From Hygrocybe punicea (lineage: Eukaryota > Basidiomycota > Agaricomycetes > Agaricales > Hygrophoraceae), in the NCBI GenBank assembly GCA_963556145.1, contig OY744463.1:7006001-7070000 (forward strand): a stretch of DNA of 64,000 bases. The letters are read 5' to 3'. The notes beneath the pieces are model-generated. The model saw nothing but the letters and a program-made list of their open reading frames with translations, ran no database searches and was not told the DNA's origin. Positions 46,901-58,388 of this stretch are shown here, piece by piece. Within the stretch, counting starts at the first letter, position 1. Each line of letters starts with the position of its first letter. The translations under genes were made by a program, and so were the position numbers.

Positions 46901-48133
46901 GAAAGCAATTCGTTCAGTGGGAAATCTTTCATCAGTTGATTATATTTATGCACTATGGGGCCATGTGTCACTGAGATGCACAGTCTGTAGTAATATTAAC
47001 GCACCAAGGTCTGCAGCATCCTTCAGGCCTGTGTCTGCAATGAAACTGACCGTAGCGCGAAACCGTTTTGCATTCCTTAGACAATCCATGACCATGTTAA
47101 CCTCTTCGCTTCTTAATTGTGCTTCGATCCCTTCGAGTGCCCTCTCCAGACTTAGCCAAAAGTTAATTTCCTGCGAGGCCGTGCCAGACGCGACGTCTCG
47201 CGTCAACTTTGTTACTGCTTGGATGGACTTGATCCATGAGTTGACGTGTCCGTGAAGCGAATTTAAAAAAGAACTATCGTTGAGTAGCTTTGGTGGGATG
47301 TGCGAGATATTTGGGCGTGCGGCGGATGCTTGTGCCTATTCACCACGTTAATATCGAACGAATGGGAAATTCCAAGATGAGATTACCTGTTCGACTGCTC
47401 TTTGGATGACGGGGTGAATGATAAGGTGAGTTTCTGGAATTTCAACGTTTTGTTGCAAGTGAAGCAATGACAACTCCAATTCGGCAAATTTTTTCTTCGT
47501 CATCGGTATACCTGCCGTCTCGGGTGAGTTGTCCGAGCACGCAAATTTGAGACACACACACACCCATCTTGCTATCACCATCTTTTCCACTCCCACGTGC
47601 GCCAACGAAGGCATCAAACCAAGGTTTCACGCCGCAGCTGACAACGGCATGCAGACTCTCATAAGGAGTCTCGTCGCCACCGAAGTGATTGAGGAAGTGG
47701 AGTTGCGTGGCAAGCGGAGTCAGGGGATCCAGTGTTGGCGCGCGTTTGATGAGGGCAAGTGTCGTTGCATGGGATGGCGCGTATATTAAGTGAGGCGTGA
47801 GGTGGTACGAATAAATCGGCGGGCCATCATCTAGGAGTTATCAAGCATGAAATTAAAGGCACTCGGCGTATTCCACATACCTTCGGCGTCATCCTTTACT
47901 TTCACGACGTATATAGCCTCAGAGCCGTCAGCGGCAAAACGAGACACGCGTTCGTCGAATTCGTCGTTGAATAAAGACTCTACTTCTTCAGGAGTGGCTC
48001 CAATGACCGGTGGCAGTAGAGACAGCAGGTAGGAGCGAAATATCGATGGGTCGAAAGACGAAGTTGGCTCAACGGGACCGTCATGAGAGGAAGTGCCGTT
48101 CGTGGCTGGCGCCGGGGGCTCCAGCGTGGTCAT
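43974..48133 (-). pseudogene. Cytoplasmic dynein heavy chain, N-terminal fragment without motor
   Basis: Dynein heavy chain, the ATP-driven minus-end microtubule motor. The tail (DHC_N1 region) and the start of the linker are present in 14 exons from ATG 48133; exon 2 begins 47830, exon 5 46970-46383, exon 8 45982-45409, the last 44399-43974. Every junction I modelled is GT...AG and keeps frame, giving 1170 residues. Recognisable blocks: [83 protein letters not shown] full heavy chain is about 4,000-4,600 residues; the rest of the linker, all AAA modules and the microtubule-binding stalk are missing, cut after a splice donor. No stops or frameshifts were found in the fragment, so truncation or duplication looks recent. 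Read as a truncated gene, but a transcribed tail-only product is conceivable. Confidence 0.85.
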
Positions 48134-48363
48134 GACGCGCGTACGCGAACTGGGTGTGGTCGACGGCCTCGTAGTCTGGGCTGCACTGATTAATTCGAAA
48201 TCGAAGGTAAGCTCTACAATTGCAAGTAACTTTGAAATACTAGCGGGTCGTAGTGTTGCAAACGCGGATGAACTCCGCTTCAAATAGTTTTTCAGCGCGT
48301 TTCTGACCTTGGGCTTCGTGAATGGAGCTGTAACGCAGCGCAATGCTGCAGGAACTGTCTCAT
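48134..48363. promoter_or_regulatory. Bidirectional promoter region of dynein fragment and MED21
   Basis: 230 bp between two head-to-head start codons (48133 minus, 48364 plus). No TATA box is obvious. Must hold the MED21 promoter unless transcription starts inside the dynein fragment. Confidence 0.5.
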
Positions 48364-49006
48364 ATGGATCGGATAACTCAGCTCCAAGATGAGATTCAAC
48401 AGGTGAGGTGTTTTTCTCTCTTATTAAAGTCGCTTTTTAATGTCAGTCTGGAATGCAGCTCCTGATCATCATGTCCAACAGCATTGCCTATCTCACCTCG
48501 CGAACCAATTTCCTCCAAGTCAGTCCAGAAATACCCATCACTAAACAACGTAACCCGGACAAATACGATAATCCGGACGTGTTTGAAGGTGTAGTATGCC
48601 AGTGGTTCCGCATTCATAAATGATTATTCACATCTCCAGGCAGCCAACAAAAAAGAGCTTGTGGCCGACCTAATCGTGAAAGCTAAACAAGTGGAATATC
48701 TCATCAAGTCTTTACCGGAGCCAGAACCAGAAGAAGACCAAGTATGTGCAACTGATCTTCGCAGAAGCCGATCTGACACCCAACACTCAGGCAAAACGAT
48801 TGCTGGCTCTGGAGGAAGAAATGAGTCTTGCGAACACTGAATACATCCAAGCCGTCAATCGCGCTAGTAGGTGTCTGTCATGAATATCGTTAATGCCCAT
48901 AATTGTTAATTTTTGCAAGATAGAAGATCTGCACCTTCAAGTATCAGAAATGTTGCGGACGATGTTGAATGAATCCGACGTCGACCTCATTGAAGACACA
49001 CCCTAG
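48364..49006 (+). CDS. MED21: Mediator complex subunit 21
   Basis: Small helical subunit of the Mediator middle module (Srb7), coactivator of RNA polymerase II, nuclear. Five exons: 48364-48402, 48459-48588, 48644-48741, 48791-48866, 48924-49006; all frames join to 141 residues, a normal length for the family. It begins with the typical MDRITQLQDEIQQL, has FLQVSPEIPITKQ, then a coiled-coil half with DLIVKAKQVEYLIKSLPEPE and LLALEEEMSLANTEYIQAV. The third and fifth exon acceptors were chosen because they alone keep the frame. An essential single-copy gene in fungi, so it is probably functional and marks this island as real chromosomal host DNA. Confidence 0.85.
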
Positions 49007-49154
49007 CGGAATTCTATAGTTGTAGGAAATTACTATATTAATTGTTTCTAATCAATCAAAGCACCTCTGTTTTTTTGGTGAAGAAATAAGCGTATGCGGC
49101 AAGATTTGATATGTGGCGAGACAGCCGATTGCAACTCCGAAACACTCAGTGACC

Positions 49155-50937
49155 ATGCATGAATACCAGGAATCTGGACCAGGGTTGGCCTCCGTCGTTG
49201 GGTCCCATCCAGAGGACCTTGCTGAATGGCGTTCGAAGAGAGTCCGCAGCGACCGTCCGTTAGCACTCTTTCACGCGAAGTTTTGGGGCAAGAGCATGGC
49301 GGACGAGGAGGAAGAGTGGCGAAACTCTCGACCGCCCATCGGGGCGATAGAAAGCGAGCTCGGTGACAAAGGTGAGGATGGAGATGAGCGCATGGACGAA
49401 GGCAGTGACGAAACAATGCATGGGGACCAGAGAACGGACCTGGATGATGATATCATTCCGGGTTGCTACCTTCTTGACATTGGAATCAACGGTCTCGCTT
49501 TCTCAAAGATCTGGATCCGTGCTGAATACAAACGGGTGTATGACTTCGTCGAGGCTCACTACAAGAAACCTTCCGTTCCCCGCGGTCGGGCGCCAGCCGT
49601 TGTCGTGACGGGACAACCAGGCATTGGTGCGTTCTCATTAAGCCCCCTTTTAGCCGCATATTGACGGAACGTCTTACGCGTAAAGGCAAGAGTGTCTGGA
49701 TATATTATGCTTTACGTCGACGGCTTGCTGAACGGAAACCGGTTATTTGGTTTCGAGCGCAAACCTGCTTTCTGTTTACTCAAGAAGGTGTTTATGAAGC
49801 TCCTCCAGGTTCTAAACCATCCTACTTCGAGACTTTTGTCTGGACCTTAGTTGATTCAGATGAAGCCAAGGACGGCGTTCCAATCACCCTCGTTCCACAT
49901 GGCACTCGTCATTTTGTGATATATACCACATCTCCGCGCAAAGAACGATGGTCGCGTCTACACAAAACTGTTCGCCCCTTAACTGTTATCATGAACCCAT
50001 GGACCAGAGCGGAAATATTTGAAATGTGAGCTCACCCTTATTCCTGTGGATCCTGGCACTAACGCCTTGGAGGATATTCAGCGCAGGGGTGTTTCTACCT
50101 GAAAGCATCGGGCACACTCACATTAACAATGTATTTAACAAGCTAGGTCCGACGCCTCGCCTATGCCTCGACATCCTGTCCAATCAGGGGAGACTTGACG
50201 AATATGAAAGGGATGTTCGGAAAGTAATCTCGAATGTCGAACAGCTGTTGAAAGATGCCACTTCTCTCAATATGGACGCAGTATCTCATAAGATCTGCCT
50301 CGTCAGCCGAGAGAAGCGAGATGATGTCCACAGTCCAGCCGTTATCGCTCCCATAACCCCATTCATTCAGTCGAGACTTGCAAATCAGTTCCGCAACCTA
50401 GAACGAGGTGAAAAGCTACGCCTTTACAAATACTTCGCGAGGGTGCCTGGATCGAAGCAGGCGGCCGGCATTTTCTTCGAGGCAATAGCCCAGCCTGACT
50501 TTCAAGAGGAGATCAACCTCGAACTCATTCCAATGGTGAAGTTAGACAAAGCTCGAAAGGGGGAGTTGCCCCAGTGGTATTCAAGCCACGTACACCTAAC
50601 TAATCCGGCATTGGAAGCATCTCGTCAGGAGGCTTTGCAGAATGGTCTCAAGATTAACATCAAACCAGCCCGAACCGAGGAATTCACAGATGATGGGCCA
50701 CCGCGTATTGAACCGAATGTCTATTACGTATCGGAAGCGAGCAATCACGAAGCGTTGGATTCATTCATCTTACTGGACGGTCTCCTCTTCATCTTTCAAT
50801 TCACGGTTTGTCTGAAGCACGGAATGAAACAAGGACTTCTTAGCTTTTTCGAACAGTATACAGCCCTCCCTCCGATATCGCATTGGCGCTTTGTGTTCAT
50901 CATCCCACCTAATCTTGCCGGCAGCCTTGGCAGTTAA
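49155..50937 (+). CDS. P-loop NTPase of the CRN-like / RHS-type family
   Basis: Three exons (49155-49626, 49686-50025, 50082-50937) give a 555-residue protein with continuous frame. The start was set at ATG 49155 as the first in-frame ATG. A Walker A motif GQPGIGKS spans the first intron (residues about 153-160), followed by YYALRRRLAERKPVIWF; later GPTPRLC and a C-terminal segment with LDGLLFIFQFTVCLKHGMKQGL and WRFVFIIPP. This arrangement (P-loop domain followed by a nuclease-like beta-rich end) is that of large mushroom families often annotated as Crinkler-like. Function is unproven. The acidic loop after residue 60 (EDGDERMDEGSDE) is typical linker. The C-terminus stops soon after the FIIPP block and may be slightly shorter than relatives. 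Confidence 0.6.
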
Positions 50938-51595
50938 ATGTTTGCGAGGTGCCTCTGTTCTCGGCTGTACATGATGTAAATGCATGATTTATGCAGGCTA
51001 GTAAATATAATGTTCCAGCTTCTTGTCCCAATCAGCAAGAACAATAAGGCACTGCAAGAATGTTGAATCAGCATTGCCAAATTTGGTATGAGCTCTTGTA
51101 TGTCAGCAGTCATGTCAGTTGAGTGCCAGAAAGTGCTGTCAAAATAATACAAGAATGAAGAACTGTGGAGTTCACACAATAGCATTACATTCAGAGGTTG
51201 ATACTTTAGATGCTGAATGTTTGGCATTTGTAAAACATGTTGAAACACTCACTGCATCAGTTCACAAGTGTGGTAATTGCTTGATGTGTTATCAGAGGTC
51301 CAGAGGACAGTGGAGATGTATTGATTCTCTTACCCACTGGCTCCAAGAAAATTTATATTCAACACATGTTGGTTGTATTGATTCAATTACATACTGTCCA
51401 CAACAGAATTCCACAAGCATATACATGCTATTTGATAGCTATTGACAACTTTTCTGGTAGTTATTTATTTTCTAATGACAAGGGTGTGGGAGCTGTTATA
51501 CATTTTTCTTGTATTTATGTGCTTACCAACTAGACGTGAAATATAAGAAAAATGTGAAACAGCTCCCATTTGTTGAATGAAGGCATTGTTCAACA
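50938..51595. other. No convincing gene
   Basis: AT-rich DNA with one open frame (51119-51445, plus) containing a few Cys and His but no recognised motif; treated as non-coding. Confidence 0.45.
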
Positions 51596-52048
51596 TAAGG
51601 ATTGACAAGGGTAACCCTTAAGGGTTGGCTTTTTTCCAAGGGTTTTTAGTATATCACCAATTACAATGTGAATTTTACAGATAACCTCTTATTACCAGAG
51701 AGGGATTTGTAGAACTTGATCTCAGCTACAAAATCTGTCAGTGAAACATTTTGAATAGAGTTCTCAATATCTCACTATATCCTATTTGCCAAAGAGATAG
51801 CTTAAGGGTTTGCAAAAAACCCAGAGCCTGCAAACCCTTAAACTATCTCTTTGGTAAATAGGATATAGTGAGATATTGAGAACTCTATTCAAAATGTTTC
51901 ACTGACAGATTTTGTAGCTGAGATCAAGCTCTACAAATCCCTCTCTGGTAATAAGAGGTTATCTGTAAAATTCACATTGTAATTGGTGATATACTAAAAA
52001 CCCTTGGAAAAAAGCCAACCCTTAAGGGTAAACCCTTGTCAATCCTTA
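51596..52048. repeat. 453-bp palindromic foldback MITE
   Basis: Two arms of about 220 bp are almost perfect reverse complements around a centre near 51815-51832. Ends read TAAGGATTGACAAGGGT; internal words AACCCTTAAGGGTT are themselves palindromic. The transcript or single strand would form one long hairpin. Flanks are GTTCAACA and GAACTTCA, only partly alike, so a target duplication is not established. Confidence 0.85.
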
Positions 52049-52413
52049 GAACTTCAACAACAGTTTGACAAAGGTTTCTCAGTCAAATAAATATGAGATC
52101 TTGTTGGTGGCCAATGGGTCAGAAATGTAAGACAATCAATGTGTTGCTCATATGTGAAATATGGTGTGGATGGTTGTACAACCATTTCAGGACTAGCTAC
52201 ATATACAATATGCATTATATGTATTAATGATACATTTGTTGAACATTTGTTGAACAGGCTGAATAGTGTTTGACAAAGTGTTTGACAAGTTTCCAAAATT
52301 TACTCTGCAGCATTGCAATTGCATAAACAATGGTATGCACATTATAAGGGATGTATTTGTGCTTGGGCTATGTTTACAATGTGTATTGCAATTTTTAATG
52401 ATGCACTAGTCGA
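52049..52413. other. Spacer without recognised features
   Basis: AT-rich; no gene or repeat recognised apart from a TGTTGAACA-type short palindrome near 52240. Confidence 0.4.
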
Positions 52414-52835
52414 TGTAGATGCGGGTTCTTGGTGGCTTCGGAACAATATAAAGAAAGATCCTAGCCTGAGGGTGTCAGCATAGAAGTGACTGTGGATAAT
52501 CAGTGTCAGGGATAATAGTAAAGGAAGGGAATGTAAGTAAAAGTAAAGCCACCGCGTAAAACTGGACTAATAATAACAAACCCAGTGATGAACAGACTGA
52601 AAACGGATAAATAATGACAAACCCGACGATGCCGACCATGTTGGGTATGGCGGGTCGGGTCGGGTCGGGTCGGAAACGATGAACAAATAATGAGAACAAT
52701 GATAAAGACAATGAAATGAACTATAATAATCTAAGGGTCTATGAGGACGAGCATTTGAAGTGATTAAAATGATTCTGACTATGAGGGAAATGGGGACTAA
52801 TGGTATATCTTTTTTGTACGGTCGTCGGGGACCGT

Positions 52836-54353
52836 TGTAGATGCGGGTTCTTGGTGGCTTCGGAACTATATAAAGAAATATATAAAGATCCTAACCTGTG
52901 GGTGTCAGCGTAGAAGTGACTGGATAAGTCAGTGTCGGGAATAGTAGTAAAAGAAAGGGATTGTTAGTAAAAGTAAAGCCGCCGCGTAAAACTGGACTAA
53001 TAATGATGAATCCGGCGATGAACAGAGTGAAAACGGACAAATAATGAAGAACCCGACGATGCCAACGATGTCGGGTACGGCGGGTCGGGTCGGGTCAGGT
53101 CGGAAACAATGAACGGATATACGGGAACAACGATAAAAACGACGAAGTGGACTATAAAAAGCTAAGGGTCTACATGGACGAGCATTTGAAGGGATTAAAA
53201 TGGTTCTGACTATGAGGGAAACGGGGACTAATGGTATCTTTTTTTGTACGGTCGTCGGGGACCATTTTTATAGTACATGAGTGTGTAGCTACTTTTGGAC
53301 ATGTCTACTTCGGCCGATAGAAACTACAAAGAAACACTGGAATGGGGAAGTGGAAAGGGGGGTTGCAAAGCAACGAAGACAGGAAAGTGGAGGGGAAAAC
53401 GAATATCCATGACAAAGATTGGAAAAGTCCTACATATCTCCGAAAGGATGAGGGGATGCATAAATAAGGTAAATCCAAAGTCGGGGATTGAGTCCGAAGA
53501 GATCCATCTCCTGGAATTGGAACTCTGAGGCGTTTGAGGCTGCCGGATTTAGCCCAAAAGCGGCCGTCACAAAGCGGCATGTGTCGGGTTACGTCGGTCA
53601 CGTCGGGTCACATCACATCACGTCACGTCGGGTTACGTCGGGTTCAAATGCAAGTCGAATGGCGGCATCGGGTTGGTCCGGTGTAGAGGCTCCGGGCCCT
53701 CTAGACCCGAATCCTCTTCATATCCCACTTCGTCCCCATCCAGTCCCATTCACGTATCGTCGATTCCACCCGATTCCGGTCCTTTCCGTCGATTCCGCTC
53801 CGGATTCCGCCTCCAGAATTGTTCCTACTTAAGATGCGATGTCTCTAATGACCCGGAATCACTACATATATAGTTACATATGATATATCTTCGTTTCCCG
53901 TTACTTAGTACATAGCATCATTCCTCCTATACTCCGCTCCACTCCTCTCCTATCAGTTACAGCCTTTGGTTGTAGTACATAGTTACTACAGCACAGGATC
54001 TCTCCCAGTAGTATAAAAGATGTACCCTTATACTACAACCATAATATTATATCCCACCATATCATATTATTATCATATCCCATCATATTGCATCCCTTCA
54101 GTTCTATTTCTTAGTCCTCGCTTTGTATCGTCTCATCAGTCTTCGTACTCCACTCTCTTCACTTCCCCTCTGATCCAGAACCCTGGATTCGGGTTGGATT
54201 GACTAGACTACATAGACACTAAACTCCTCTGATCACTTCTTAGCTGATCACCCTTTTCGTAGATTCCCATTCGGGTCTACAACCGAACTCGCCGTCACAC
54301 CGGATTCGTGATATATCAATGATACGGACTCAGAGGGACGTCGACCCTCTACA
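52836..54353. mobile_element. LTR2 copy iii, solo LTR (about 896 bp) inside copy ii
   Basis: Begins TGTAGATGCGGG and ends CCCTCTACA, flanked by CCGT (52832-52835 and 54354-54357). It is itself split by an LTR1 solo LTR at 53682-54299. Nearly identical to copy ii at its start, so both are of similar age class. Confidence 0.88.
53682..54299 (-). mobile_element. LTR1 solo LTR (618 bp) inside LTR2 copy iii
   Basis: Reverse complement of copies A and B: starts TGTAGAGGCTCC, ends GCCGTCACA. Flanked by CCGG (53678-53681 and 54300-54303). The youngest of the three nested LTRs. Confidence 0.88.
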
Positions 54354-54818
54354 CCGTTTTTATAGTACAGGAGTGAGTAATCTACTTTTGGACATGTCTA
54401 TTTCGGCTGATGGTAAGCTACAAAGAAAGGTTGGAATGGGGATGTGGAAAGGGGGGTTGCAAAGCGACGTAGACAGGAATATGGAGGGGAAAATGAATAT
54501 CCATGAAAAGATGTGAAATGTCCTACATATCTCCAAAAGGATGAGGGGATGCACAAATAAGGTAAGTCCAAAGTTGGGAATCAAGTCCGAAGAGATCCAT
54601 CTCTTACAATTGGAACTCTGGGGTTTATGAGGCTGCCAGATTTGGTCCAAAAGCGGCTGTGACGAAGTGGCATACGTCGGGTCACGTCAGTCACGTTGGG
54701 TCATGTCATGTCAGGTTACGTTGGGTTGGAATGGGAATCAATTGGAGGCGTCGGGTTCGTCCGGATTCGTGATATATTGACGATACAGACTCAGAGGGAC
54801 GTTGAGTCTCTACATCGA

Positions 54819-55580
54819 ACACTTGTCGAACAGGCCACAGTAGGGGGACTGATCCTACTCAGGGATTTCTTTAACTCTGTCCATGACTTTGTCAGAGATG
54901 ATCGCAAAGTGATTGAGAGGTTGCTTTTGTGATCATGAGTCATTGTGAAGTAGCAGGGTGTTGAGGCTGTTTGGATGAGTAGCTAGGATGTGTCACATTT
55001 GATGATTTGGTGGTCAGTGCACCTGAGTGTGTATCAGCACTGTGCTATATTGAGCCAGCGTGGGCTGGTGGGCATTTGTATGCACAGTGTTGTTGGTTGG
55101 CAGGGCACTGGCACTGTGAAACAAAGTAAAAACTAAAAAGAAAACCATCTTTGCAGCAGGTGGTGCACCAACCACCCACTGCACTTTGTGGCCATTGGGC
55201 AACTGGTGTTGCATGCCCTGTGTTGCTGGGAAGCATTGGCCTTGCTACACCAGCAGGCTACACACAGCCATCATGTTCTCTTTGCAGGGACACCCAAGTA
55301 TAGGTCAGGGTGCTGTGGGTAACCCTTGGTGAGTGGCTCGTCCATGGTGCATGGTATAGGATGTACAATCGTCAACCAGGTGCGCTGGTTTGCCTGGGCA
55401 TGTTGGTGGGCAATGGGCATTGGGTGGTTCTTTGTTGTCCTATCCATTGTTGTCACTGTTGCCATGTGTCTGGCCTGCTCATGCTGCTGGCTAGTGAGAA
55501 TGATAGTAGGAGGAAAATGAACTGTACCAAACACAGACAAATGCTGGACTTGGGGAAGAATTTCACCAAGTCAACAAGAT
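54819..55580. other. No recognised gene
   Basis: Rich in TTGG/TGTT words. Short open frames on both strands contain no motif I know. It leads into the tandem repeat region. Confidence 0.4.
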
Positions 55581-55887
55581 TTACTTAGTTGGCTATATAG
55601 TACGAAATATCTAGTGACTGTGGGTAGGACTGGGCAGGACTGCAAAACCACCAACCTGTGTAGAAGGAGAGGTTGCCTATCCTCTCTCCCCCTCCACTTG
55701 GGGGGGTCAAATGGTTGAGGCACCAGAACATCCTCCAATGCTTATCACCTGAGCATTGGCATGTAGCCTTCAAATCACTGGGGGTTTGGTGGGGAGAGAT
55801 GGAAAATTGACAATCACAAAGGGCATTTTTGTCACAGGCCAAATTTGGGTGACCAGGCAATGTGTTTGGAATGCCCTCCAATGCTGC

Positions 55888-58100
55888 TGTAATGGCAAGT
55901 GTCAGTGTAGATCTGGAAGAGAAATCTACAGAAAGGGTTGGTTGGCTAGAAAGTGATCATAGGAGTACTAGGTTTTGTGTAGAAATGTCTTAATCAATCC
56001 TATCCAGATCCAGGGGTTCCAGAACAGAGGGGAGGTATAGGGAAAAGGACAAAGAGGAAACTAATGGAAGATCCGAAGTGTGGTGATAAGATCTCTAGTA
56101 TCTTGTATGAACTTGTAGTGTAAAAGTACATCTTTTATACTACTTCAAAGAGTGCTGTGCTGTATACTACAAGGGAAGGCTGTAACTGATAGCGGTTCAG
56201 TGGAGAGGGGATAGGAGAGGGGTGCTATGTACCAAGAGATGGGAAACAAAGAAATATGATATATAAATATATACAAACTGATTCTGGGTTGTTAGGAACA
56301 TTGCATTGTCGATAGGAAACATTCTGGAGTCAGAATCTGGAGTGAAATTGGTGGAATCAAGCAGAATCAAGTGGAATCAATGAAACCTGAATGGGAATGG
56401 TGTTACGTTTCCAACTCTGCTTCCAACCCCGATGCCCATTCCGATACCCACCATGACAATTCTGCACTGCACACCTTCCTTTTTCATTTCTTTTTGTCCT
56501 TTGTCTTCTTTTCAATGTCATTGTTTCTTTCGGACATCCATGTATTTTCTTATTCTTGTTCTCTTTTTGTCCCTTCTTCTAGAACAATCCAGACCAACCA
56601 TGGACATATCCCACGTGACCTTGTTGTACCCGAATAGTCTCCTTGCTGATGGACGTCACTGACATTGTCTTTTCCCTTTGATATCTTGTTTACGCTATCC
56701 CACAACAAACCGATCACAATGGCTGTACTCCCGACACAGCTCATTACCATAATTGTTATTGGCAGCATTGCCATCACCTTCCTGATCGGTTTCTACATTG
56801 TCATGATCTATCTTTGGCATAGACACCCTTCCACCATTGATACATCCGACTTCCACCTTGAAAATATATCGACACGTAATTGACAATTGCCATTCTCGGA
56901 TATTTGGTTTCCATATTCATACCCTGTGCCTACCATTATCCTCCCTGATGATCCGACAACATTCCTCACCTGCATGCGAACTCTGAACAATCCCTGATCA
57001 TGAGACATTTCACTGTTCTCTCTAATCCGACCATCGCCAGAGCATACTCTTTTGGACTTTGACCACAGACCATACAACTTCCCAGACAGTGAACCAACCC
57101 CTATCGTACATTGTTTGCACGACACCACTTCAATGCAGTACCCGACGACTTGTTCCCACAGCTTGTCACTCATGCCATGACTCGAAACCTGGACCCACAT
57201 TCATTTATCCTTTTCCATCTATAACCTTGATACCTCCCACACTCGTTTACAACAATACCCTTTCTTGGACAAATACCGACATCAGGTGGACTGCATTGTT
57301 CCACAGACAGGACAAGACATCACCCCTCGATACGTCATCGACACACACATCGTCATCCAGTACAGCTGATGCTGTTCGTATGTCTGCTAGTTGGTTTTCC
57401 TTCCACACATTCCTTTGTTTTCTTTCATGCCAACCTTGCTGCTACATCCACACCACCTCAAGACACTCCCTTCACCAATCCCACACTGGACAATACCCTT
57501 CTTCAACCTGACTGTGCATTGCACTTGCCAGACTGCACATTTGCCCATTACAGCAAGTGCAGACCCTGAATAGGCAATTCTGCGTATCACATGATCTGAT
57601 GACAAATCATCCGAGTCATCCAGACCTCTTCTATCCTCAACGACACCCGGGCCTCCAGTTGGATTGTGAGAACATCGACATGAGGACACCTCATGTACGC
57701 CTCATGGTGAACACATGGTAGAGTTGGACATGTTGTGGCTTCATGGTTGTATTTCTATTTACCTCCCCTCAAGACCAGTCACTATATATACTGTTCTTGT
57801 TGTTGGTTCGGACTTTTTCTTCTTTTCCTTTCTTTACGTTTAGTCTGGTTCTTGGGGCAGACTCATCTTGTTTTGGGTAACCCCCACGGCTCGCAATGAC
57901 ACTAGACCTTGACCCCCCCTGTTAGCAGTGTTGTCTTAGCTGCAAGCAATGATGAAAACTGCTCTCCTCTCCTCTGGAATCCGATCCCTAGTTAAGTTGA
58001 TTGTTGCCGGAGCCTGCTGCAGAAGCGATCCGTAACAAATGGACAGGAACAGAGTGGGATATAAAGAGGATACAGATCCACAGGGTCCGGAGCCTCTACA
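55888..58100 (+). mobile_element. LTR1 copy D, solo LTR (571 bp) split by LTR3
   Basis: Left part 55888-56400, right part 58043-58100 ending CCTCTACA; flanked by CTGC (55884-55887 and 58101-58104). It is more diverged from copies A and B than they are from each other, so it is an older insertion. Cut by LTR3 at 56401. Confidence 0.85.
56401..58037. mobile_element. LTR3, complete solo LTR (1637 bp)
   Basis: Ends TGTTACG and CGTAACA (TG...CA), flanked by a perfect 5-bp duplication AATGG (56396-56400 and 58038-58042). TATATATA near 57785 is followed by pyrimidine-rich DNA, a possible promoter. Defines the ends of the partial copy at 939-2290. Includes a conserved hydrophobic open frame near 56719-56883 seen in both copies, not proven coding. 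Confidence 0.88.
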
Positions 58101-58388
58101 CTGCTCACATATGCTTAGACATGTACACTGCAAATCACAGGAGTTTTCATGGCAGGGGGTGGACAATTGGCAAATTGCAGAGGGTATTTTTGTCACCATC
58201 CAAATTTGGGTGACCAGGCAATGTGTTTGGAATGTCCTCCAATATTGTTCATATATGCCTGAACACATACTATCCAAATCACAAGGGTTATTGTTGCAAG
58301 GAGGGAGAAATTGACAAATTTTGGATTGAATTGTTTAATAAAGTGGCTGGTTATTGTTAAATCCTTAATGCCCAAATTGTAAGCCAGC

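Larger units (their letters stand above)
52414..54814. mobile_element. LTR2 copy ii, solo LTR (883 bp) split by copy iii
   Basis: Left part 52414-52835 begins TGTAGATGCGGG; right part 54354-54814 ends GTCTCTACA. Flanks are both TCGA (52410-52413, 54815-54818), a 4-bp target duplication. With copy iii and its CCGT duplication removed the two halves join into one LTR2. No internal retrotransposon region remains, so this is a solo LTR formed by recombination. Confidence 0.88.
55700..58375 (+). repeat. ~143-bp tandem repeat (about 2.5-3 copies) split by LTR1
   Basis: Units starting AAATCAC, containing GTGACCAGGCAATGTGTTTG and CCTCCAATGCT/ATATTG, occur at about 55767-55887 plus 58101-58127, then 58129-58271, then a partial at about 58272-58320, with an older partial upstream at about 55730. 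The LTR1 copy D was inserted inside one unit, duplicating CTGC. Confidence 0.65.

Noticed and set aside
43600..48133. Natural two-gene dynein split as in Ustilago maydis
   Set aside because: The Ustilago split lies within the motor region; here even the first AAA module is absent and the gene ends at a splice donor, so simple truncation fits better.
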